From assembly GCF_019112525.1 (NCBI RefSeq), contig NZ_CP077800.1, forward strand, positions 2,046,001 through 2,110,000: a stretch of DNA of 64,000 nt. The letters are read 5' to 3'. The stretch comes from Modestobacter sp. L9-4 (lineage in GTDB: Bacteria; Actinomycetota; Actinomycetes; Mycobacteriales; Geodermatophilaceae). Each line of letters begins with the position of its first letter. Position 1 is the first letter of the stretch. The translations under genes and the position numbers were made by a program. The notes below the pieces were generated by a model that was not told the DNA's origin, did not search any database, and saw only the letters and a program-made list of their open reading frames with translations. This document shows positions 52,501-59,952 of this stretch, one piece after another.

Positions 52501-54558
52501 GGCCCGGCCGGCCCACACCGCCGCGATCGCCTCGGTGAACCGCTCCGGCAGCGTGCCGGCGAAGGGCACCTCGGCGGCCGGTGCGGCCAGGCCGAAGTCG
52601 TACACCCAGGCCATCGGGGCGCCGATCCGGTCGATCTCGTAGGGCCGCTCGTCGACGACGTCGACGCCCATGTGCTGCAGCACCGGCAGCACGTCGCTCA
52701 GCAGCAGCCGCTCCCCCACCCGGTAGACGGTCAGCCGGCGGTCGCCCTCGGGCGCGTCCGCCGGCGCCCACAGCCGCAGGTCGGTCCCCCCGACGGCGAG
52801 CCGGTCGAGCCGGGCGAGGTCGGCCACGGCCACGCGGGCCGGGAAGTCCTCCTGGTAGGCGGCCGGGAAGGCGTCGGCGACGCGGGCCAGCAGCCGGGCG
52901 CCGTCGTCGCCGTGCCGCTCGGTGAGGGCGTCGGCGAGGTCGTCGGTCCAGCTGCGGGCCGCCGCCGCCAGCGCCGCCTCCAGCGCCGGGACGTCGACGT
53001 CCGGCAGCGAGGGCCCGTCCCGCCGGCTGACCGGCACCCGGACGACGAAGTGCAGCCGGGACAGCACCGACTCGCTCGACCGCACCGTGAACTCGACGTT
53101 GGTGCCGCCGAGGGTCTCCAGCAGCAGCCGCTGCATGGTCAGCCGGACCTCGGTCGTGTACCGGTCGCGCGGCAGGTAGACCAGCGCGGAGAAGAACCGG
53201 CCGAAGGGGTCGCGGCGCAGGAACAGCCGGGTCTGGCGGCGCTCGCGCAGGTGCAGCACGGCCAGGGCGACCGGCAGCAGCTCCTCGGTGTCGACCTGCA
53301 GCAGCTCGTCGCGCGGGTAGGTCTCCAGGACGTCGAGCAGCTCCTTGCCCGAGTGGCTGTCCGCCGGGACGCCGGAGCGCTCCAGCACCGCCTCCGCCGT
53401 CCGCCGCACGAGCGGGACGTCGCGCACGCTGACCGTGTGCGCCTCGGTCTGGAAGAGCCCGACGAGCAGGTGCTGGCGGGCCGGGGTGGCGCCGTCGGCC
53501 GGCAGGTCGACCACCACCAGGTCCAGCCAGGCCGGGCGCTGCACGGTCGAGCGGGCGTCGCCCTTGGTCACCAGGACCCGGCGGGCGGGGGCGCCCGGGG
53601 CCGCCAGCGCGGCCGGCGCGACCGAGGTGACCCGCTCCGGTGCGCTGCGCAGCACGCCCAGCTCGGAGCCGGGGACGACGGTGACGCCGGCCCCGCCCGC
53701 GTCGCCGGACCGCTCGACGGTGCGGGCCCCCAGCAGGAGGAAGTTGCCCCCGGTCAGCCAGCGCAGCAGCGCCGCGGCCTCGACCGGGTCCTCCCCCGGG
53801 TGCGCGGCCGGCTCCGCGCCGGGGGCCGCCAGCTGCTCCAGCGCGGCGGCGACCTCGCGGGTCCTCGCGACCAGGGCGGCGGCGTCGGCGTGGCTGCGGC
53901 GGACGTCGGCCAGCACCGTGGCCAGCCCGGCGAGCAGGTCGGTGGCCGACTCCTCGTCGACCGTGCCCGCCAGCACCACCGCCATCCAGGACTCGGCGAG
54001 CGCGTCGGCGCCGCAGGCCCCGGCGTCCGCGCTGTCGCAGAAGGCGAGCAGCTGCCCGGCGGGGTCGCGGCGCACGACCACCACCGGGTGGACCACGTGC
54101 TCCGGGGCGATGCCCTGGCGGACCACCTCGGCGGTGACGGAGTCGACCAGGTGGGGCATGTCGTCGATGACCACCCGGAGCACGGCGCGCCCCTCGGCGC
54201 TGCGGTGCACGTCGAGCAGCGGGGTGCCGGCCGGGCGGACGAGGGCCAGCCGCAGGTGGTCGACGGCCAGCACGGCCAGGTCGGCCGGCTCCTGCCCCAC
54301 CACCTCCGCGGCGGGCTCCCCGGCGTAGAAGCGGTGCACCAGGGTGCCGGCGTCCTCGCGGCCGAAGCCGGGGGCGTCGTCGGGCTCCTCGGTGAGCAGT
54401 CCGCTCGCGGCGGCCGCGGCGAGGTCCAGCAGGTGGCGCTTGACGTCCTGGGCGGCCTCCAGCGAGGCCATGTCCACCGGTCCGTCGGCGGTCAGCGAGG
54501 GCGACGGCAGGGCCGGCACCACAGCGGACCGATCGGACTCCGTACCCAGGCCGGTCAT
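49582..54558 (-). CDS. gdhB: NAD-specific glutamate dehydrogenase, large (180-kDa) class
   Basis: A 1658-residue enzyme matching the length of the Streptomyces 180-kDa NAD-GDH. A long N-terminal regulatory region (about 1-730, with ACT-like segments such as [33 protein letters not shown]) precedes the catalytic core. [38 protein letters not shown] holds the substrate Lys, and [18 protein letters not shown] and [12 protein letters not shown] the NAD domain. It converts glutamate to 2-oxoglutarate and ammonium, mainly catabolically. A -10-like TAGCGT sits six bases before the ATG, so the message may be leaderless. No translational frameshift is seen over the whole length. Confidence 0.96.
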   Translation of the reverse strand: [1658 protein letters not shown]

Positions 54559-54564
54559 GCTCCG

Positions 54565-54570
54565 ACGCTA
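54565..54570 (-). promoter_or_regulatory. -10 box of gdhB, likely leaderless
   Basis: The minus strand reads TAGCGT six bases before ATG 54558. GGAG is present but only two bases from the ATG, too close for normal ribosome binding. Confidence 0.45.
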
Positions 54571-54617
54571 GCGGCCGCTCCCCCGTGCTGCACGCACATC
54601 GGCGCGCCGCCGCATGG

Positions 54618-55004
54618 TCAGCCGCGGACCTTCAGCGGCAGCAGCAGCTCGGCGATCCAGCTGCAGACGGCGATGAGGAAGCCGCCCAGCAGCGCCGCCA
54701 CGAAGCCGTCGACGGTCAGCCGGTCCGACAGCGCCGCGGTGAGCCCCAGCAGCGCGGCGTTGATGACCAGCAGGAACAGCCCCATGGTCAGCACGACGAA
54801 CGGCAGTGACAGCAGCCGGATGACCGGGCCGACGATCGAGTTGACGACGGCGAAGAGCAGGGCCACCCACAGGTAGGTGCCCGCCGTGCCGAACGTGCCG
54901 TCGTCGTTGCCGATGACGTCGATGCCGTCGACCAGCCGGGTCACCAGGTACATGATCACGGCCAGGACGACGACGCGGAGGGCGAACTTCGCGATCGTGT
55001 TCAC
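54618..55004 (-). CDS. phage holin family 4-like membrane protein
   Basis: A 128-residue membrane protein with four helices. VNTIAKFALRVVVLAVIMYLVTRLVDGIDV, then YLWVALLFAVVNSIVGPVIRLLSLPFVVLTMGLFLLVINAALLGLTAALS, match the 'mycobacterial 4 TMS phage holin' family (DUF360/YvlD-like). These are chromosomal membrane proteins of unknown function despite the name. A -10-like TAGCGT lies seven bases before GTG 55004 (leaderless arrangement). It is upstream of gdhB on the same strand with a 59-base gap, but each has its own -10. Confidence 0.85.
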   Translation of the reverse strand: MNTIAKFALRVVVLAVIMYLVTRLVDGIDVIGNDDGTFGTAGTYLWVALLFAVVNSIVGPVIRLLSLPFVVLTMGLFLLVINAALLGLTAALSDRLTVDGFVAALLGGFLIAVCSWIAELLLPLKVRG

Positions 55005-55011
55005 GGCGCGC

Positions 55012-55017
55012 ACGCTA
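55012..55017 (-). promoter_or_regulatory. -10 box of the holin-like gene, likely leaderless
   Basis: The minus strand reads TAGCGT seven bases before GTG 55004, the same hexamer and nearly the same spacing as at gdhB. Confidence 0.45.
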
Positions 55018-55214
55018 GCGCCCGCCGACCGCCGACCGGCCCCGCTGCGCCGGCCGGGCCCCCGCGCGTCGCCGCCACCCGTACCGCAGATGCCGTACTC
55101 CGATGACCGCGTTGCCGTAGTGCGTACGGTGCCCGCCCGATCAGCGCGCCCACAGGATCGATCTCGTCCTGCTGGAGCCGGGACGACCCCCGGCCGCACC
55201 GATCGGAGCTCCCC

Positions 55215-55922
55215 GTGACACGCACCCACCGCCGTGGCGCGCACCGCGCACCCCGCCGTCCCGCCACCACGCTCGCCGGCCTGGTCGCCGCCGCCGGGCT
55301 GGCCCTCGTCCTCACCGCCTGCGGCGGCGACCCCGCCGACCGGCTGGACGGCGAGACGACCGAGGCCATCGAGGACCTCACCGGCCAGGACGTCGGCGAC
55401 ATCGCCGACGTCCTCCGCGACTACGAGGAGTCGCTCGGCGACGTCGACCAGCCCACCCCGGAGGAGGCCCAGGCGGTCTACGAGGAGTGGCTCGCCGGGA
55501 AGACCGCCGACACCGACACCGAGGACCCCGCGATGCACGCCGGCCCGCTGGGGATGGAGGCGATCGGGGCACCGCTGACCGTGGGCGACTGCTCGAACGA
55601 CGCCTCGGTCTTCCTCGGCACCAGCCAGGTCACCCCGGTCGACTGCAGCACCGGGCACAACGTGGAGGTGTACTCGGTGGTGTCGGTGGCCGACATGGGT
55701 GAGCAGTGGCCGGGTCCCGACGCCCTGTCGGCCGAGGTCGAGTCGGAGTGCGAGGCCGCGTTCGAGGACTACGTCGGCGTCCCGGCGAGCCGGTCCGAGT
55801 ACCAGTGGCGGGACCAGCAGCCGTCCTACGAGACCTGGGCGGAGGGCGACCGGAACGTGCTGTGCCTCGCCTTCGACCTGTCCGGCGACATGACCGGTTC
55901 GCTGAGGGGCGCGGACCGGTGA
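55215..55922 (+). CDS. septum-formation family lipoprotein
   Basis: A 235-residue lipoprotein. The signal peptide ends in LVLTAC, with lipid-modified Cys at residue 36 behind a long Arg-rich n-region (MTRTHRRGAHRAPRRP) that could also suit Tat export. The C-terminal part (about 120-235), with VGDCSNDASVFLGTSQVTPVDCSTGHNVEVYSVVSV and later Cys residues, matches the actinobacterial Septum_form domain. The middle is acidic. Family members are linked to cell division only indirectly. The GTG has GGAG upstream. The stop overlaps the next small gene (GTGA). Confidence 0.82.
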   Translation: MTRTHRRGAHRAPRRPATTLAGLVAAAGLALVLTACGGDPADRLDGETTEAIEDLTGQDVGDIADVLRDYEESLGDVDQPTPEEAQAVYEEWLAGKTADTDTEDPAMHAGPLGMEAIGAPLTVGDCSNDASVFLGTSQVTPVDCSTGHNVEVYSVVSVADMGEQWPGPDALSAEVESECEAAFEDYVGVPASRSEYQWRDQQPSYETWAEGDRNVLCLAFDLSGDMTGSLRGADR

Positions 55923-56098
55923 CCGCCACCGTCTCCCCTGCGGCGGTCAGCGGCGGGCGGGCGCCGGCGAGCGGTTCCGCCACCCCCGTCGGCCGGGCCC
56001 TGCACGCCCTCGCGCTGGGCGTGGCGGTCGGTGGCCTCGGCGGGGTGCTGACGGCGATCGGCGGGGTGGCGGTCCTGCTGCCCACCCTGCTGGGCTGA
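55919..56098 (+). CDS. small single-helix membrane protein coupled to the septum-type lipoprotein
   Basis: A 59-residue protein starting at GTG 55919, inside the stop of the preceding gene. Its N-terminal half is Ala/Ser/Pro-rich, and the C-terminal half (ALHALALGVAVGGLGGVLTAIGGVAVLLPTLLG) is one long or two short hydrophobic helices. No family is recognised. The 4-base overlap and the clean stop support a real gene; a membrane partner of the lipoprotein is possible but unproven. Confidence 0.55.
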   Translation: MTATVSPAAVSGGRAPASGSATPVGRALHALALGVAVGGLGGVLTAIGGVAVLLPTLLG

Positions 56099-56170
56099 CC
56101 GGGGAGCCCGACGTCGTGGCCGGCCTGCGGACGGGGCTCCGAGAGGGGTCCTGGACAGCGCCTGCTGCCC

Positions 56171-56176
56171 TATCCT
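56171..56176 (+). promoter_or_regulatory. candidate -10 box of the LuxR-type regulator gene
   Basis: TATCCT lies 38 bases before GTG 56214 in an otherwise GC-rich gap. No confident -35 box is seen. Confidence 0.35.
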
Positions 56177-56213
56177 CGGCGCCGTCCGGGCTGTCGAGCG
56201 GCGGGGGCCAGCG

Positions 56214-58877
56214 GTGCGCACTCCTCCTCGGGACGGCGGGTCCGGGACACCACCCGCCCGGTGGACGGTGCGGCCCCGGCCGGCCCTGCTGGCCCAGGCA
56301 CTGGCCGAGCTCGCCCGGCCCGGGGTCGTGGGCATCGCCGTCACCGGCGAGGCGGGGTCCGGGAAGACGACGCTGGCCAGCCAGGTCGGCGCAGCGGCCG
56401 GTGCCCGGTGCGCCGTGCTGCTGGTCCGCGGGAGCGCCCTCGCGGCCCGGCACGCATACGGCGCCCTCTCCCCGTACCTCGACGGGCTGCCGGCCGACGT
56501 CGGCGACGACCCGCCGGACCCACTGGCGGTCACCCGGGCCCTGCAGCAGCGGCTGCGGGGGCTGGGGGGTGCGACGGCCCCGCTCGTCGTGGTGGACAAC
56601 GTCGACCAGGTGGACGGGCACAGCGCCGACGTGCTCGGCGCGCTGGCCGGGTCCGGTGAGCTGCGCCTGCTCGTGGTCGCCGACGACGTCACGGCCGCTC
56701 CGGACGCCGTGGTCGACCTCTGGCGCGACGGGCTGCTCGGCGCCGTCGTCGTCCCCCCGTGGAGCCCCGAGGAGGTCGACGCGGCCGTCCGCGACCGGCT
56801 CGGGGGCCAGGTCACGGCGGGGGTGCGCCGGCACCTGCGGGACTCCAGCGAGGGCAACCCGATGCTGCTGCGGCACCTGCTGGAGCTCGGCGTGCACAGC
56901 GGCGGGCTGGTGCGCTCGCACGGCAGCTGGACCGTCGACGCCTTCCGGTGGTCGGCCCCTGACGCCGGGGGCCTGCTCGACGCGCCGCTGGCCCGGTGGA
57001 CGGCGGCGCAGCGGCAGCTCCTGGAGCTGGTCGCGCTGGTCGACCACGTCCCGCTGACCGCGGTCGACCGGCTGCTGCCCGCCGACCAGCTGGAGGCGCT
57101 GCAGCGTGCCGGCGTCGTGGTGGTCGAGGCCGGGGAGGTCCCGGGTCCCCCCACCGCCCGGCTGGCGAGCCCGGCCCTGGCCCGGGCCGTCGGCCAGCAG
57201 GTGCCCTGGGCCCGGCGGCGGACGGTGCTGCGGACCGCGGTGGAGCTCGGCGTGGGCAGCGGCGACCCGAGCGCCGCGCAGGAGCTGGGCCTGGCCGCGC
57301 TCACCCTGGACACCGGGGCCGTGCTGGAGCCCGCGCTGGCGGTCCGCGCCGCCGGCACCGCCCTGCTCCAGCACGACGCACCGCTGGCGCTGCGGCTGGC
57401 CGGAGCGGTCCCGGCGGGTGAGCACGAGGTGCTCGCCACGGTGCTGCGCTCCCAGGCGCTGCGGGTGCTCGGCCGGCGCGACGAGGCGGTGACCGCCCTC
57501 GAGGAGCTGCGCGCCCGCCGCTGGGCGTCGATGTCCGCCGGCGAGCGCGTGCAGTGGGCGATCGAACGCGCCGACACCGCCCGCTACGCCCCGCAGGAGG
57601 CGCGGGAGGCGGCCCTGGCGGTGCTCGACTCGCTGCGCACCGGCGCGCCGACGACCGATGCGGACCCCGAGGCCATGCTGGACGTCGCCTGGGCCTCGCT
57701 CGCCTACTCGGGCGGCCGGTACACCGAGCTCGTCGAGCGGCTGGACCCCGTGCACCGGGCCGGCACGGCGGCCGGCGTCGAGCGGTGGACGGTCGGCGGT
57801 TCCCTCCTGGCGGCCGCCCTGGCCGCGCTCGGGCGCCAGCAGGAGGCGGGCGCGGTGGCCGCGCAGGTCGCGGAGGTGTGGCACCGCGGCGAGCTCCCCC
57901 CGGACCTGTCGATGGTCGTGCTGTCCGGGCTGAACGTCGCCCTGCTGACCTGCGGTGAGTGGGGCGTGGTGCGGGACCGGCTCGCGCTGCCCGGGCCGCA
58001 CCGCGACGCCCGCAACGGCGTCTCCGACGACCTCGGACTCGGCCTGGTGCACGTGCTGTGCGGCGACGGTCACCGCGCCCGGCCGCTGCTCCGCTCGGCC
58101 CTCGCCGGCTTCGTGCTGCGCGACCCGCACCGGCTCGAGGGGCTCGCCCGCGCAGCACTGGCGTGGGCCGAGGCGCTGGCCGGCGACACCGCGGCCGCGC
58201 GCACCGAGCTGTCGCGGTACGCCCCCACGATGTGGCTGGACCACGACGGCCCGGTGACCCCGCAGCTCAGCCTCTCCGGCGCCCGGCTCACCCTCGGTGA
58301 CGACGTCCGGGACGAGGTGGTGGCGCGCGGGCGCGTGCTCGTGGAGCGGGGGCACCTGGGCAACGCCGCGGTCGTGCTCTCCCAGGCCGCCCGGCACGGG
58401 TCCGCCGACGCCGTGGAGCTGCTGCGCGGCATGCCGATGGACTCCCCCGGACCCTGGATGCGCGCCGCCCGCGACCACGCCGAGGGGGTCGCCACCGGCG
58501 ACGCCGACCTGCTGGCGCGGACGGCGGACCGCCTGCTCGCCGACGGTGACGCCGGGTTCGCCGTCGACGCCGCGACGGCCGCGCTGCAGGTGCCGGACGC
58601 ACCCCGGGAGGCGGTGCGCACCGCCACCCGGGTGCTCTCGCTCGCCCGTCGTCGGCTCGCCGGACCGGCCGGCCCCGGCGCGACCGCCGGGCCGCTGACC
58701 CGACGCGAGCACGAGGTGGCCGAGCGGGCGGCGCAACGGCAGTCCAACGCCGAGATCGCCGCCGCCCTGCACCTGTCGGTGCGCACCGTGGAGAGCTACC
58801 TGCAGTCGGCCTTCGGCAAGCTCGGCGTCAACAGCCGCACCGAGCTGCCGGCCGCACTGGACGGCGCCGGCGCCTGA
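56214..58877 (+). CDS. large ATP-binding LuxR family regulator (LAL/MalT-like)
   Basis: An 887-residue STAND-type regulator. The N-terminal NTPase has Walker A TGEAGSGKTTLAS (about residue 45) and a Walker B-like APLVVVDNVDQVDG. A winged-helix and a long TPR-like helical region fill about 240-800. The C-terminal LuxR HTH is LTRREHEVAERAAQRQSNAEIAAALHLSVRTVESYLQSAFGKLGVNSRTEL (about 825-880). Such proteins activate transcription after ligand and ATP binding. The GTG at 56214 has GGGGG upstream. It stands alone; no metabolic cluster beside it suggests a target. Confidence 0.88.
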   Translation: MRTPPRDGGSGTPPARWTVRPRPALLAQALAELARPGVVGIAVTGEAGSGKTTLASQVGAAAGARCAVLLVRGSALAARHAYGALSPYLDGLPADVGDDPPDPLAVTRALQQRLRGLGGATAPLVVVDNVDQVDGHSADVLGALAGSGELRLLVVADDVTAAPDAVVDLWRDGLLGAVVVPPWSPEEVDAAVRDRLGGQVTAGVRRHLRDSSEGNPMLLRHLLELGVHSGGLVRSHGSWTVDAFRWSAPDAGGLLDAPLARWTAAQRQLLELVALVDHVPLTAVDRLLPADQLEALQRAGVVVVEAGEVPGPPTARLASPALARAVGQQVPWARRRTVLRTAVELGVGSGDPSAAQELGLAALTLDTGAVLEPALAVRAAGTALLQHDAPLALRLAGAVPAGEHEVLATVLRSQALRVLGRRDEAVTALEELRARRWASMSAGERVQWAIERADTARYAPQEAREAALAVLDSLRTGAPTTDADPEAMLDVAWASLAYSGGRYTELVERLDPVHRAGTAAGVERWTVGGSLLAAALAALGRQQEAGAVAAQVAEVWHRGELPPDLSMVVLSGLNVALLTCGEWGVVRDRLALPGPHRDARNGVSDDLGLGLVHVLCGDGHRARPLLRSALAGFVLRDPHRLEGLARAALAWAEALAGDTAAARTELSRYAPTMWLDHDGPVTPQLSLSGARLTLGDDVRDEVVARGRVLVERGHLGNAAVVLSQAARHGSADAVELLRGMPMDSPGPWMRAARDHAEGVATGDADLLARTADRLLADGDAGFAVDAATAALQVPDAPREAVRTATRVLSLARRRLAGPAGPGATAGPLTRREHEVAERAAQRQSNAEIAAALHLSVRTVESYLQSAFGKLGVNSRTELPAALDGAGA

Positions 58878-59029
58878 CCGTCCGGGACCCGCGTCGCACG
58901 ACCCGGAGGGCGACGACGGGGTGCGGTCGGTGCTCGCGCAGCTGCCCCTCCCGCCGCGTCCCGTCACTCGCACCCCGCCCGTGCGACACGAGCGCCGGCC
59001 GGCGGGCGGGCGCCTTGCACACTGGACGG

Positions 59030-59773
59030 GTGGCCCCTCCCCCCGCAGCGACCGACGACGCACCGGTGCGCACCGACGCACCGGCGGGCACCGCGGCGCC
59101 GGTCACGCGCCGGCTGCCCCGGCGGGCGCTGCTGCGGACGGCGGCCCTCGTCGTCCTGCTGGCCGCCGGCTGCGTGCTCGCCCTGCTCGTCGACGTCCCG
59201 GACGTCGCCACGCTGCGCACCTGGCTCGACGACCGCGGCGCCACCGGCTGGGCCGTGCTGCTGGTCGGGCTCGCCCTGGCCACGCTCGCCCCGGTGCCCC
59301 GCACGGCGCTGTCGGTGCTCGCCGGCGTCCTCGCCGGCTTCTGGGGCGGGCTGGGCCTGGCCCTGGGCAGCGGGGTGCTCGGCGCGCTCGCCGGCTTCGG
59401 CCTGGCCCGGTGGCTGGGCCGGGAGACCGTCACCCGGCTCGCCGGGCCGCGGCTGGCCAAGGCCGACGCACTGCTCACCCGGCGCGGTGCTCTCGCGGTG
59501 ATGACCGGTCGGCTGATCCCGGTCACCCCCTTCACGCTGGTCAGCTACGCCGGTGGGCTCTCCGGCATCCCGGTGGGGCCCTACCTGCTGGGTTCGGCCG
59601 TCGGCCTGGTGCCCGGCACCGTGCTGCACGTGACCATCGGCGCCACGGTCGGCGCGGCGGGCGACGGCGGCGGCCCCGGGCTGCTGCTCAGCCTGGTCCC
59701 GCTGGCGCTGGGCGCGGTGGGTCTCGCGGGGGCACGCTGGTGGCAGCTGCGCCGTCGTCGTCGCACCGCCTGA
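59030..59773 (+). CDS. TVP38/TMEM64 (SNARE-associated, DedA-like) membrane protein
   Basis: A 247-residue membrane protein with about five helices. The central signature VLAGFWGGLGLALGSGVLGALAGFGLARWLGRETV and GRLIPVTPFTLVSYAGGLSGIPVGPYLLGSAVGLVPGT is the VTT/SNARE-assoc domain, with the conserved Arg and Pro of the re-entrant loop. DedA/TVP38 proteins are linked to lipid scrambling and membrane homeostasis. The GTG at 59030 was chosen; the upstream CACACTGGACGG offers no ribosome site. The stop is seven bases from a perfect LexA-type palindrome. Confidence 0.87.
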   Translation: MAPPPAATDDAPVRTDAPAGTAAPVTRRLPRRALLRTAALVVLLAAGCVLALLVDVPDVATLRTWLDDRGATGWAVLLVGLALATLAPVPRTALSVLAGVLAGFWGGLGLALGSGVLGALAGFGLARWLGRETVTRLAGPRLAKADALLTRRGALAVMTGRLIPVTPFTLVSYAGGLSGIPVGPYLLGSAVGLVPGTVLHVTIGATVGAAGDGGGPGLLLSLVPLALGAVGLAGARWWQLRRRRRTA

Positions 59774-59780
59774 CCGCTGT

Positions 59781-59796
59781 TCGAACACGTGTTCGA
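59781..59796. promoter_or_regulatory. perfect LexA-type SOS box
   Basis: TCGAACACGTGTTCGA is a perfect 16-bp palindrome matching the mycobacterial/actinobacterial LexA operator TCGAAC-N4-GTTCGA. It lies in the 179-base gap before the AAA ATPase gene, 156 bases from its ATG, and is followed by unusually AT-rich sequence (GATAACTCTGTTACGG). The next gene has its own -10 close to its start, so the direct target is unclear. Confidence 0.7.
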
Positions 59797-59939
59797 TAAC
59801 TCTGTTACGGTGGTCGAGCAGGTGCAGGAGCCACCTCTGCCATTGTCTAGCCACAGCGCTAGAGAGCGGCAGACGGCGGTCGAGTCGCCGCTCCATGCCC
59901 TGGTCTATGCCTGTCTAGCGTCCGGGCAAGAAGGCCGCA

Positions 59940-59945
59940 TAGCCT
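59940..59945 (+). promoter_or_regulatory. -10 box of the AAA ATPase gene, likely leaderless
   Basis: TAGCCT lies seven bases before ATG 59953, with only CCTCGAC between and no ribosome site. Confidence 0.45.
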
Positions 59946-59952
59946 CCTCGAC

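Noticed and set aside
49642-54876. A 1744-codon open frame on the plus strand opposite gdhB
   Set aside because: It is the shadow of the GC3-biased gdhB gene. The translation is a low-complexity Arg/Gly/His/Gln-rich string with no recognisable domain.
59786-59791. CACGTG core at the SOS-type box as a further parS site
   Set aside because: The flanks are TCGAA/TTCGA, matching the LexA operator rather than the GTTCC/GGAAC flanks of the parS-like group.
59789-59952. Short plus-strand frame starting inside the SOS-type box (MFDNSVTVVEQV...)
   Set aside because: It has no ribosome site, runs into the ATPase gene in the wrong frame and shows no actinobacterial third-position GC bias before the overlap.
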